Assembly: GCF_000224145.3 (NCBI RefSeq)
Contig: NC_020168.2
Coordinates: 2,305,171 to 2,369,170 of the forward strand
From: Ciona intestinalis
Lineage: Eukaryota > Chordata > Ascidiacea > Phlebobranchia > Cionidae
Reading direction: 5' to 3'
Length of the DNA: 64,000 nucleotides
Shown: positions 51,160 to 63,285 of the stretch, in pieces
Layout of the letters: each line of letters begins with the position of its first letter
How positions within the stretch are numbered: the stretch's first letter is position 1
Notes under the pieces: model-generated
Told to the model about the DNA's origin: nothing
The model's input: only the letters and a program-made list of their open reading frames with translations
Database searches by the model: none
Program-made: the position numbers and the translations under genes

Positions 51160-54100
51160 ATGTGGATCAAGTTATCGATTCTTCTAGCTTGTATTTCGGA
51201 GTTCATTGCAGCAGGTTGGTGGTACTGTATAACAACTGACTTAATACCTTGGTATATAAGTAAACGTATTCAACGTCTGATCTTCGTTTTTCGCAGACTT
51301 GTGCATATTGGCGGATTTAACAAATGTTTATTTGCAGATACATGTAACTACAAACGTTACCCGACATCGTTCATTCCCAACTTTATTACAAGAAATAATG
51401 TGACAACAAAGTTTAGCACTTTATCATCTGCTAAAGAGGCATGTGACCACCTTGGGGAAAATTGTTTCGTAAGTTTGCTACAATTAAAATAGTGTCAATT
51501 CAACAAATATCAAAATTTTGGATAATTGCCTCGTCTACGCTTTAAACTGTCAAGGTGTAATTTACCTGTTTCTAATTGCAGGTAACGCAATATAAAGTAT
51601 TGCTTTTTATACATGATATGAAACTGGCATTTTTTCTCGCAGGGGGTGGTACTGGTTCTCCACATGCAGTACCGACTCTATGTTATCGGTTCAAGCAGCG
51701 ACATCCGGTATAACGATCAAGCTATATCATGGAGGAAAACTTGCCCGGGAGATTGTGAATTCGTTCTCAGCCGTGAGTTTAACGGTCGCTCGGTGGTTTC
51801 TAAATACAACAAGATCTGCGATACCGTTATAACTGAAGGTATACGTATGTGCAGTATATTGATATTGACTTTACGTTCAGATTGCTACCTTGTGGAAAGA
51901 ACGTTCATGTGTATCGGTATAGAACTTTTTGATTCTGTAATGTACAGATTACAATATTTCTGTATCTAGTAAGGTGGTATTCTATACCGCACCTGCTACC
52001 TAAAATACATATAGCGAAGAACAAAGTCTTAATTTAAACACACCCGATCCTCTTAAACTGCCCATTTCGTAGTGAACCTGCTAATTTTTGCATAGTACAC
52101 GTCAATGTATACATATTGCTGCAGCAGAAAGCGGAATTAAATGGATTAGTCTCTACAGACTTCATTTAATTGCCGGTTTCTGGAGAACCACTTCCTCGTG
52201 GGTGGAGCTGGTCGCATGTTTAAAATGCGCAAATAAACTAACTTTATAAAAATGCTTCTCTCCAGAGAGGACTATAAAGTTTATGTTGCATGTTACAGAG
52301 GACACTGTTTTCTTTGTCCCTGCGGTCAACTAAACTCCACGTGTTAATTAAATATTTAACAATTAACTAAAACATAAAACAAATCACAATGCGAACCTAA
52401 ACTTCGAGTTTAAACGCAGAAGAGACATCGGCTCAAGGTGGTACATGGCTACCGTGGTCAAGGTGGAGTCCATGCAGTCACAGTTGTGGTGAAAACGGCG
52501 TAAAACGTCGTGTGAGGCAATGCCGGGTGAACAGACTTGATAGGGACAGGTGCTCAGGAAACAGAACACAAACCGCTCCTTGCAACTACTCTAGAAAATG
52601 TCCCATAACTTTATCGGATGTTTATGGTAAGTTAATGTATGGCCATGAGTTTGATAGACGTATAGTAGGGTGGGGGAAGATGGGACACCTTTGACACATA
52701 ACATTCGAATATCCTGATCGAGTTTTAAACAATTAACAGCGGCCTATGGGAGTCGTGAGGATACGGTTTAATAATTCGTTGAATTTTCTTTGTTTACCAC
52801 CAAATAGGCGGAGAAAATAAAATAAAAAGGTGTCCCATCTCCCCCCACCCTACTATATATAACTGACTTTCCGTTTTCCTGCAAGAGTTTAGCTATTTTT
52901 GGTAATCTATAAAAAAATTGTGTAGAAGTTTGTGTCGAAAAAATCGTGACAGGCTGCATTAAATTTAATGTTGCAATTTACTTTCTATTGTCCAACGACG
53001 AGTGAACATGCCGGGGATACCTTACGTAATAAGATTAAGATGGGGTAATAATCTACCTGTGTAATATAAGTGACGCTGGTGGTGGTGCTTTGATGACCGA
53101 GTATTTTCATTGGGCCATGCAAAAACAAATGGGAGCCTTGATCGCTGGTGGTTTGCGCATGTACTGTAATTATATGTTTTCTTTCTAAACACCGAACCCC
53201 TACGTCCATCGTCAATAACAATGTTAAAATGCGACGGACAGAGCAACGAAAACAAAGAGATCTACTTAAAAAGCGAATTTTCAAAACCATATTTAAATTT
53301 AAAGAATGTGATGCTATAACTTTGCCTTGCTTTGTCCGGATGGCTAAGTAAGTGACCAATTTGAGCGGAACATTGTAACATGTTCAACTTATAATCGATC
53401 ACACGGCAATCCATCGATTCACTGACCGTGCTTTCTAAAGATCATCAAGTGAGGTACCGTTTTACCCAACACTGGCATTTTCATGACATAATGTAATGCC
53501 GTATGCAGACATAATTCCGCTATTTACTGATGTAATATTGGACAAGACGGCATTTACTTTTAACGTCGTCATCGCTTATCAAATCTGCGGCAGACGGAGC
53601 CACGCACATTGTAGATAACATGATAATCATTGCTATAACTCGTGATATCGGTCGTCATGTTGCACTTTATAAAGGCGCGCCCACCGGCATTAGACATCAT
53701 AATAAGTGAATTTTAAAAGTAGTGGGTCAGGTAAACGATTCGATGTCGAAGAATTTTATTTTTTAGCCATCTATGGCAGCAAGCAACAACTGAAACATCC
53801 TTGTAAATTATTCCGTCTCAATGGGTTCCGACACAAATTGGCCAATTTTTGGTTATACTCATGATACAGTGTCGTCATGTTTATAAAAAAAGAACACCTA
53901 CGAGGAAACAAATGGCACCGCACTGGGCAACTAAAATTGTTTATCTGAGATTAACTATAGCATATATGACTCGATGGTTGCTGTCTGGCGTTGCCGCTAC
54001 CAACTCCGATCTAACTGTTACCGACTCATAACCACTTAAGATGGCAATTTGCAAAGGAATTCTCAAAGTTAATTTCATTTCTAGGTATCGTTGGTCCCGA

Positions 54101-57100
54101 GGGAATCGCAATTGCTGGACGAATTCCGATTTATTCCTCCTGCATACGGCAAGAAGCGGGTAACAGGACGGGGTGTGGACACCCTGAAGGAATAACCACA
54201 AGGTGCTTATCCAACATAATGTTCGGCGTGTTATGCTTGTTTAATTTGCTGGTAACGACAGTATAAAACTCCCGCTTCGTTTGTTGCAGAGAAAAGTGTC
54301 GACAGTTCAATTGCTGCTATCTCAAAGCATACACAGGCCCGGAACAAGGCCCACGTTGTTACCAGCCAATACGAATTTACGGCGGCGCGGGTAGGTGAAA
54401 TAATTATTGCAGAAACGCGTTTAAATATTAAAAACCGCTTGCCCGAAATTGGAATGAATGCGCGCAATATCAACAAAATCTCGGTGCGCCTATCTGTGCA
54501 GACGCTTGGTTCGCATAGATAGCTGCTTTTCCCCCTATTTACCAGCCTTAACCTTCCATGTATGGTATATATATACATATAGTAGGGTGGGGATGATGGG
54601 GCACCTTTTAATCACATATTCTCGTCCAACTTGGTAGTAATCAAAAAACATACAAAGAATTATAAAACCGTATCCTCACGACTCCCACAAACCACTCTTA
54701 ATCCACAGGACCTAGTGGTTGGAGTATTTGGAGCGGTTGGAGTGTTTGTTCAAAGTCATGTAGAAACGGTACGAGATCACGAAACCGAGTTTGTACAGGA
54801 GGCTTACCTGGGTCTATTATCTGTCCACAGTCCGACACAAATATTGAGGTAAATTTAACAGCCATTACTCGTTTGTACCAATGCGTCACGCATTCGACCT
54901 CGTGAAGAACTCTATAAGTCAAAAATAAATTGCCAATTCCACGTTAAGAGGTAATCCGGCTTGGCGTGTTTAGATATTGAAACCAATTGTCCGTGGGTGT
55001 GAGTGTCGCGCTGTGGTTGTTGTAACTGCTGCTGACTGTTCGCGTACTATACTGTACGAGGTCTCAAAACTTCGAAGCGTTATTCGCTATTGCAGCGATA
55101 CAGCTAACAGGATTATCACATTCCCGATGCCAACTGAGGTCTATACTGTAACTTGAATGGTGAACCTGTTTATTTATTTTACGCAATTTTCAGGTGTGCT
55201 CATTGGGTCCGTGTCCATGTGACGTCAACCCGTGTCGTAATGATGGCGTCTGCATCGTTGACGCAAGGCGAGCTCACGGCTATCGCTGCGAGTGCCCGAA
55301 TAATCTCATTGGAAAGCATTGCGATTTCGGTAAGTTTATTTTACATAGGATTTTATTGCTGAACATGGAAAGGTAAGTTGTAAGCCTACCTTTATAATAC
55401 TTGCCGACTTGACCGTGGTGCAAGTTTTTAAATTGCAGAAATGTGGTTCTTGGTTTAAATTATGTAACAGCCAAAGAATAGTGTTTACAAAACTTCCACC
55501 TTAACCACCTGTATTATAAAATATAGAAGGATGGGGTAAGATGGGATATCTTTTCATTCTCTTTTTTCGAGCCTTGTTTGTAGTATAAACAAAGAATATA
55601 TACAGAATTATAAACCGTGGCCCCGCGTTCCTAAAAAAGATAGGGAAATATAGAATCTTATACTCCTCAGTACTATACATAAATTTCGTACCCCTCTTAA
55701 CTCTTACGGGGTTCAGCATCTCCGAACCGGTACTTTTAAAACCTAATGTTAATGTTCTGCCAAAAATAACTCGTTAGAGACAAACATGTTCAAAATTTCG
55801 AGAACATATATAGCTCGCTATATTTAGGCAATGGTTATTGGAATTAGAACCACGTAATCTTGTCGCGGTGAACCGGTTTCTGGGTCCGTTTATTTTACCA
55901 TTGACTACATTTTATGTTTACACGGCGGAGTTATATGGCGAAAACTAAGGGTTGTGTATAATGGCTCTTGTACGTTTTCGTTATAAAAACATGTTTGTGT
56001 ATATCGCACAGAGACGGTTGACCAGAAAAATGGCTTACGACTGTCTAAGCGGTTAGCTGTGAAACATGCATGAAATGTACTGCTATAATTTGGAAAAAGA
56101 TCCACTAGATGAGGGCCGTTGTTAGGTTTGGTTGTATAATAATTTAATGACTCGTTTTGTGCGGTTTGAAGTAAAATTATATCCTGTTGATTGGCATGCG
56201 GTAAAAGCAGAGGTATGTGGCACTTTTGAATTGCAGTGCTCGCTAGGTTTAAATTAAATATTTTAAGTTGGAAAAACACAATATACAATGCTAGCACATC
56301 ACTGATTGCCATCCTTTTCTAACTTTATTGTGATGTTCTCAGCGGAACCAGTTTTAACCTGCCTGAAAGATTCAATCACTGTCTCCTTCGACAAGCGTGT
56401 GATAGAAGACGAGGGGTTGTTGAACGACCCTGATCTCATCCACTTTAGCGGTTACAATTCATCCTTATGCTATGCAACACCAAGTCCCGATGGCTTGAAT
56501 TACCAGCTTTCAATACCCCCACCCATTGACAGAAACTGTGGTTCATCCATCAAGGTAATTTGGTTTGCCTTAACACAGCCAACATGTTGGTACACGGCTT
56601 CTATATGTCTATTCTTAAGGATCACGTTCTTTTTAAGACAGGATACCCCATAGAGCCTGTTATCCTAAGATAGACCGTGATGTTATGCTCAATACGTCAA
56701 TAAGTAGATAGGCTAGGTGAAAGCAGCATCTTGCGTAAAGTCGCTACGAAAGCGTAAAATTTAAAATGTTGTTTATCCCGTTTTCGTTTAATTTGCGACC
56801 ACATTTAGGTCACTGGTGAAGAATATACCGTCAGGAACAAAGTGATTTGGCGTCTGGCTGACTCGGGCGCCACCTCATCTGTTGTTTTACTTGATCTTGC
56901 TTGCGTGTATGATAAAAAGCCAAACGCGACGACGGGTCTCGGCTTTGGAATTCAACCTACAGTCAGGTACAGTCTAAATCATTTTTAGCTACTTATTATG
57001 TCTAAATCAAACAGAAAATGCTACATTTGCCATTTTCGCAACTTGGCTTTAATTTAAATTGCGGTTTCGATGGTATGCAATATTAATATTAATTCGGTTT

Positions 57101-60100
57101 AATTACTTGCCAATTATAACACGCGCCTCATAGTTTCTAATTTAAATGAAAATTTTCAGAACGATATCCGAGCAAACCAGCCATGCATCGTTTGAAGTTG
57201 ACATATCGCTGTATCGAGACAGTAGTTATTCTCCAGGAAGTTTAATCACAAGTTCACCAAGACTAGCACAAGGTAACATACAAAGCCACCTGCAATAAAA
57301 TAATTTGAGTTCTGTTTTTACAACTTTCAAACATAAACATCTCTAATTTACACAGTGGATATATAGCTTGTATCCATGGTACTCTGGTGTAAGATGGGAC
57401 ATAACGTTAGAACCTATATCCCATATTTCCTGATCGCGTTAATAACGCTTCAATAGTCGTGAGGATGCAGTTGTTTAATTCTCTATACCATTTATTTACT
57501 ACTAATGAAACATGTTCCATATTACCCCACCCTATACTGTTACACACACCGAAAGTTTTCTTGTAGTTTCAAGCGTGTTTTCTTTTCTTTAACAGGTGAA
57601 GTTCTTTACGTATCCGTAGACATGGTTTCCCTTTCTATAACAGATCAGCAAAATCAAGCTCTCGTGCTAGACAGATGCTTTGCAACAGACACCAGTTCGG
57701 AAAGAAGAAATGTATACGACTTTATACGAAATGGGTACGAACAACTTGACCATATTTTACCTATAATGTTGTACACATATAGATGTTTCATTATCATCGA
57801 TTTTCTCGACGTTGATAATATTTTCCTCCGTAATATTGAACAGGTGTTCCACTCACCCTGCTTTTTCAACTGTGATACAAAGTGGAGAGTCGTCGCGAGC
57901 AAAATGGTCGTTCCGTGTTTTCGAGTGGAAGACAGAAACGAATACAAACGACATTTTCATTGTTTGCAAGTAAGTTACAATAAAAGCTACAACATGAAGC
58001 TACAACGTTTAACATATTAATTTATTTAAAGGGTATCTGTGTGTGATGCCGGTTACGAATCGTGCCTGCCAGTTTGCAGCGACAGTGCTGTGCAACCGGC
58101 GACACATGTGGGCAGTATTGAGTCGAACGTCACCGCAGAGAACATTGAACTTGAAAGTATGTTGAACAGTTTGTCAGTGACCGGTTCCGAGGTCGAGCTT
58201 TCAAATTTGAACAGAAGCAGGCGAGAAATCACAGATAAAACTAAAAAGGTAAATTTGGCGCGTTGCCGTTATTATCATCATATTCATTGTATCATTACAT
58301 AGAGTTGATTATGTTTTATGAACTGCTTTGAAAACGTAGATAATATAATATGCCTGGGCTATGCAGAAAAGCGCTAATTCCTCGACACTAACAATAGAAA
58401 TGTAAACGGAAATGAGTAACATACCATCAAGAGTGGCACAACGTCGGTATATATTCTAGGAACTCAATTCATTTATAGAAAGATAATTTGTAAATTTTTT
58501 GAGCACCTTATGATAAAGCTGTAAACTTTTATGCGAATATGGTGCGTTCGCATACGTTTCGGTAACTTTATCAAGTTGCTTTAAAAACAAAATACACGCC
58601 ACAAATACTCAAACAAGTCAAACTAGATGTCACATACTCAACTTTCTTAAAATTTTAAGACCACGTTCATTTGAAAATCATTGTTTAAATCAACCATTTT
58701 TGGCGATTTAAACTTTCTTATGACGTAATTTCACATCCGCTTCCGGGTCTTTTTTATTAAATTCAGTATCGACATGGTAATAGCAACTACAACTAAGCGT
58801 GACTTCCTGTGGTTCGTACATCGCTGCAGTCATTGGCACCGCAGAACCAAAATAACCCATGACGTCATAATTAGGGTGATGACGCAAACCGTAAAAACGG
58901 TCGCTCCTGTTAATAGTACGTCCAACTACCCCGTTCCGATTAATGGTTAGCAACCACGCTGACACTCGCACATTTGCACTGTAACCTGCTAAAAACACAC
59001 AAAAAAAACTGTCTACGTCAGACTACTGCACAAATTCACCGGATATGATACGCTTCTTACATTAAAATAACTTACTTAACCTTTTTAAAGTTCCCTCGAC
59101 GACACGGATACTTGCCGAACCGAAACAAACAGCGAAGAATTGCATCAGATTCTGGATTCCAAGTCTTTGTTTCAAAAAGAATATCCGTTCTTGGACCAGG
59201 TTTGTATATGAACCCGTTAATTCTGATATTATGGATTAAGTGTCCTGATATATATTAAGTTGGGGAAGATGGGATATTTAAGCACACATCATTATCTAAT
59301 ATTTTTAAAATCAAAACATATGACGTTTTTGCGGTAAAACCACAATTCAGTACTACCATTTCTTTATTAATTGACGGCAAATCAAAAATATATACAGTAA
59401 AGGGGAAGGAAATGGGACACCTTTTACCTTTATTTTCTGTTCCTATTTATTAGTTAACAAAGAACATAGAATAATAGAACTATATTCTCACGACTCCCAT
59501 ATACCGTTGTTATTTGTTTAAAACACGATCAAAATATTTAGATATTATGTGCTGAAGGTGTCCCATCTTTCCCCACCCTACTATATTAAACCACAAGGAG
59601 AGCTATTCGGCGATTATTATTATCTTGTTATTATATCAGTGTATTATCTTTAAATTACCCCTGAGGTATAAAAATCTTTTAAAGTTTGGGAATAAATACA
59701 TACAAAACTACAAAGTGGGGCAAGACGGGACAAAAAATAAAAGATTTGATAATAATAGTATAGACCGCAATTTGTAGTTGTTCTATCAAAACCATAGCCG
59801 GCTGTGGTATATAGTTTATTTGCCACGTAAACTTTATGTATTACACTTTAAAACGATGTATTTTGATGGGTTTATTCCTAATTTGAGCTATATTGACCTC
59901 TGCCTATTTTTCTCATGGTGCATTCAAGCTGAACGTCTTACTATTTGATTTAAAAAATGTTGCAATCGCTCAAAACCGAATTGTGATATAACGACAGAAA
60001 TCGACTTGGCCGGGCATTTTGTTTGACCGTGAGAATACCGTCGAATAATACGCTAGTATTTTTTCGTCTATATTTGACTGGATATCGGTAAAGGGAGACT

Positions 60101-60423
60101 TAAAAAAAGCACGTCTTATTATATACCCAGTCCCGTCTTCCCGTCTTTTATCTTCAATTAACGTCACCCTATACCAATGATTTTTTTAAGTAGATCCTAA
60201 CTCTCGATTTTTTACAGATGCTGGATTTGGAGAAGGCTTCATGCAATATCCTCTGCGTGAAAACGATAGCAAACGTAACTACCTGAATTCGCATAACAAC
60301 GAGGAAAATGAAGTTTCAACGTGCGGGTTGGCCTCGTTCGTCATGGTTGGGTGTGCCAGTGTCGTGACGTACGTGCTCGTAGCCGCAGTTGTCAAAAGTC
60401 TGTTGACACGAATGCGACGTTGA
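51160..60423 (+). CDS. TSP1-EGF-ZP domain transmembrane protein
   Basis: Sixteen exons code for 787 residues: 51160-51214, 51338-51468, 51643-51838, 52420-52626, 54085-54202, 54290-54390, 54709-54848, 55194-55329, 56343-56554, 56809-56966, 57160-57272, 57596-57734, 57844-57969, 58032-58248, 59091-59199, 60218-60423. Order: signal peptide 1-18 (MWIKLSILLACISEFIAA); a four-Cys PAN-like region to about 127; TSP1 repeat near 136-190 (WLPWSRWSPCSHSCGENG); a Cys-rich link; second TSP1 near 271-316 (WSIWSGWSVCSKSCRNG); EGF 320-361 (NPCRNDGVC...YRCECPNNLIGKHC); ZP domain about 364-640 (TCLKDSITVSF, LLNDPDLIHFSG, then KWSFRVFEW, IFIVCKVSVCDAGYESCLPVC); furin-type site RSRR near 665; C-terminal membrane span near 755-780 and a short basic tail. 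This is the standard ZP layout: polymerisation after cleavage of the membrane anchor. An egg-coat or epithelial-matrix role is plausible but unproven. All phases close. Confidence 0.9.
52661..52857. repeat. Short TAGGGTGGGG-family MITE
   Basis: One of the best preserved copies: starts TAGGGTGGGGGAAGATGGGA and ends CCCATCTCCCCCCACCCTAC, with near-perfect inverted ends. It lies in intron 4 of the ZP gene. Confidence 0.85.
54579..54700. repeat. Truncated TAGGGTGGGG-family MITE abutting a coding exon
   Basis: It starts AGTAGGGTGGGGATGATGGG and follows the family to CCGTATCCTCACGACTCCCA, then stops eight bases before the acceptor of ZP-gene exon 7 at 54709. Confidence 0.75.
55523..55676. repeat. 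TAGGGTGGGG-family MITE, diverged
   Basis: Starts AGAAGGATGGGGTAAGATGG and ends near ATCTTATACTCCTCAGTACT. In intron 8 of the ZP gene. Confidence 0.6.
57379..57535. repeat. TAGGGTGGGG-family MITE, reverse orientation, diverged
   Basis: Starts GTACTCTGGTGTAAGATGGG and ends CCATATTACCCCACCCTATA. Its right end lies about 60 bp before the exon 12 acceptor of the ZP gene. Confidence 0.6.
59395..59584. repeat. Short TAGGGTGGGG-family MITE
   Basis: Starts ACAGTAAAGGGGAAGGAAAT and ends CCCATCTTTCCCCACCCTAC, nested within more diverged family sequence (about 59,250 to 60,171) in the last ZP-gene intron. Confidence 0.72.
59711..60171. repeat. Diverged long TAGGGTGGGG-family sequence
   Basis: Starts AAAGTGGGGCAAGACGGGAC and ends near GTCCCGTCTTCCCGTC and CACCCTATACC. 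It resembles the inner part of the 738-1773 element. Confidence 0.5.
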
Positions 60424-61829
60424 TTGCATTTAATTATTTGATATATAATGCACCACATGGGCAACTCTCATACTGCCAAACCTGCTCGGATTTTTTGTGA
60501 AATTCAAGGCACGTGACCATGTGCCAACTATTAGCTTGGTATCACAAGTTGTAAATGCAACATCGCAAGCTGTTTTGTATATCTGTTATTAGCAATCATG
60601 CGTGTAACATTATTTTGCACATTAAGATCTAACTATAAGGATCAAGAACCAATACCAATTTGGATTCTGTACAGGCCAAGTTCGTCATTCTTTGCACTTA
60701 GCTCTCGGCAAATTACCCTAAATATCTAGTAATAACATAAACATGGTATCGCAAAGAATAGTTTTGTAAGATTATCCCGAATTTGCCGATTCGCGTCAAC
60801 GAAATTCAGCTACTTTTTACACATTTTTTTATTACTGTGTTGAATTCCATGCTAAAAGATGATGCAAATATTGTTTTTGTTTACTGTTCGATTTTGCACT
60901 TTATGTTGCACTATAGTAAACAAAGTTGTTTCAAAGTATCTTATTTAAACAAGCTCAAAATTGGAAGGTGGAATGAGTCTATTTCATTTAACACATTAAT
61001 GCTCCTGGCAAAACCCTCGGGCTACAATTCGCGTTGGCTGTAACATGTGTTTTTCCTTGAAATCAGTTTACTGGTCAATTCAGAGATCATATGGTTTGCC
61101 TTGTTTGTAACAAAACACAAGTGCCTATCTTCAACGCAAATATTTATTCGTGATGATGAAAAGTTCGTCCCTGGGAATTTGGGTTGTGTAAATTTTTATA
61201 CAATACTCCGAAAATGGTTCACGCAATTTAGCAAATAGTGAACGTATCTATCCACACTTTTATGAATCGCATTTTCTATTATCACAAATTCGTGACGACA
61301 AAAATAAAATTAATAAAATGTTGTTTCTGTGTCTCCAATGAACCACGACCGTTGTTCCGCGATTTGCAAAAGGCCCTATGATGTCACACTTGTCTCTTGT
61401 TACGCACAGCAGTGTTAATGTTTGTAACATTCTATCTTGGTTGATGAAAATATTCTCATCAACTATGATTCTATATTAACATAGTATTTTCTTTTATACA
61501 AAATCATTTCAGGTGTTATGAATTGTATGCGACTGCTTTGTGCACAATATTCTTTCATAAGATTCAGAATTATAAATATTTTAGGCTTTAAGTACGTAAG
61601 CGAAAATATATGTATTATACCGTAGTTCTTGACACGTTACGATTACTTTGTATTTGAAATGCAACACTTTCGTTGTAGATAAATTTGATAGTTTAAGTCT
61701 ATTGTCTGGCCACAGTAAACAGTGTCTGATATAATATCGCCTATGGTGATCTGCCGTAGCCGTGCTAGTAATGGAATAAAACTGAAGCCTTCATTGGAAT
61801 AAATCTAACCTAAAACTTATTTGAGCAAA
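60424..61829. other. Intergenic region between the ZP and MRTF-like genes
   Basis: The first part is probably the ZP 3' untranslated region, with an AATAAAATTAATAAAATG cluster near 61,303 as a candidate poly(A) signal. No exon was seen. Confidence 0.5.
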
Positions 61830-63285
61830 ATGTCGGAAGATAACTGTGAAGAGGATTTTGGATACCGAAAAAATGGTATTTTTCCTATTTTTTGGACTTT
61901 CATCAGTTGTATAGCCTATAAGCCTAGTTAAATAGAGTTTTTAATTTCATGTTTATTATAGGTTCTAGTCTAATATATTATAACTAATATATTATACATG
62001 TATTACTTTGTGGCAATTGCATGGTTGTTTTAAGGTTATAATTGTACAGTAAGACCAGTAATATCTTATCTTCACCATTACCTGGTTTGCAAACTTCTAT
62101 CAAAGTTATGTATAACATATTAGAAGGTTATTTATGATTGGCCAAATGAAATTTTGATTCAAAATTTATTCTTGACAACCGATAGTATATTATCCAAGAA
62201 ATTATATATATATATATATATATATCCTATGCATTAAATAGACTTTGAACTCCTAATTAGCATATTGTGAAATAAGATCCGTTTTATTTGCCAAAGTCTA
62301 GTCTAATGTTGGGATTTTAATATTTCTTCTTTAAAGCAATATAAATTATTCTAGGCTTTATTTTTGCATGCAGCTGCCGATTTATCTCAGCAAGTGTTAA
62401 GAATAAAGGTTCCTATCATAGACCCCATACTCTGCCTCCCTGCATTTTAAGTTTGGTACCGATGATGCCTATTATATGCAAACTTATTCAGTTTCCCCAT
62501 AATTATGCCCGGTGTTAGGACCTAAGCATGTGTGGAGTTGATTTATCAAATAAATTCCTTAATGTTCTTTAAATGATTTTTCGCGCATGAATTTAAGTTT
62601 ATGATTTCAACTTTTGCAGCTTTGGCTTTGCGACTGCAGCAGAGGCGCTCGCGCAAAGTGCTAGCCGAACAAGGCATAATTCCCCGTAAGTTATGCTTTT
62701 GTGCTAAACACTAAAACAGCTAAACCTAATATATATGACACCGTCCCAACTACATTTAACAACTTTCATTCTTATTATCATTGGCAAGGTTCAAATGACT
62801 GCATGTTATAATATGGTGGTCTTCTAAAACGGATTTACGTTTTTTTTTTGTTTTTGAATTGTTAATAAACCAATCAACTTGGGTTTTTGACTTTTATTTT
62901 GATTAATATTCTTTTGATAACATTCCGCTCTGTGTTTCACTTAGGGTTAGGCATGATACAAATAAAAATATAGTTTTATTTATTATTTTTTTCTAGTTCT
63001 CTGTTATGTAGGTTAAATATAAGCCAATCAGTGTCCATTTTAGTGTTCATTGTATTTCACATTTTTTTCTAAATATATTCGAACTTTTTATTCTTTTATT
63101 TTATTTTATTATTACTCTACACATAGCATTTATATTATAATACATACTATCAGCCCTGAAAAGTCCCGGAACTTACTTTGAACAAGTTCAGCGCTTGCAG
63201 CGAGCAAAGAAGGAAGATTATCTTAACAGGGCAATTCAGATTCGGCCTGACAGAGACATGCTTGTACAAAAACATATTCTAGAAG
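61830..63285 (+). CDS. MRTF/myocardin-type RPEL transcription coactivator, first three coding exons
   Basis: Exons 61830-61875, 62620-62685 and 63154-63285 join in phase; the last ends in a normal donor, so the gene runs on past the window. The encoded start is MSEDNCEEDFGYRKN, then LALRLQQRRSRKVLAEQGII, PPLKSPGTYFEQVQRLQRAK, and KEDYLNRAIQIRPDRDMLVQ followed by KHILE. This matches the N-terminus of MRTF-A/B and myocardin up to the first RPEL motif. RPEL motifs bind G-actin and hold the protein in the cytoplasm; on release it coactivates SRF. The first RPEL reads RPDRDML, lacking the usual E before L. The basic, SAP, coiled-coil and activation regions would lie outside the window. Whether it is the single tunicate MRTF gene cannot be told here. 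Confidence 0.85.

Noticed and set aside
54085-54157. Alternative donor (GTAACAGG) in ZP-gene exon 5
   Set aside because: It could join exon 7 directly, but it would skip the Cys-rich exon 54290-54390, which fits perfectly in phase with the later donor at 54203.
55501-55719. 72-codon minus-strand frame
   Set aside because: It lies in a MITE copy.
57505-58020. 171-codon frame across ZP exons 12 and 13
   Set aside because: It reads through an intron and leaves the ZP frame in exon 13; phase-consistent splicing gives the proper ZP sequence.
58708-58998. 96-codon minus-strand reading frame inside a ZP-gene intron
   Set aside because: No domain, no splice partners and no promoter signal; it could be chance in a less AT-rich stretch.
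60783-61238. Two plus-strand frames after the ZP gene
   Set aside because: Probably 3' untranslated or spacer DNA; composition is AT-rich and there is no motif.
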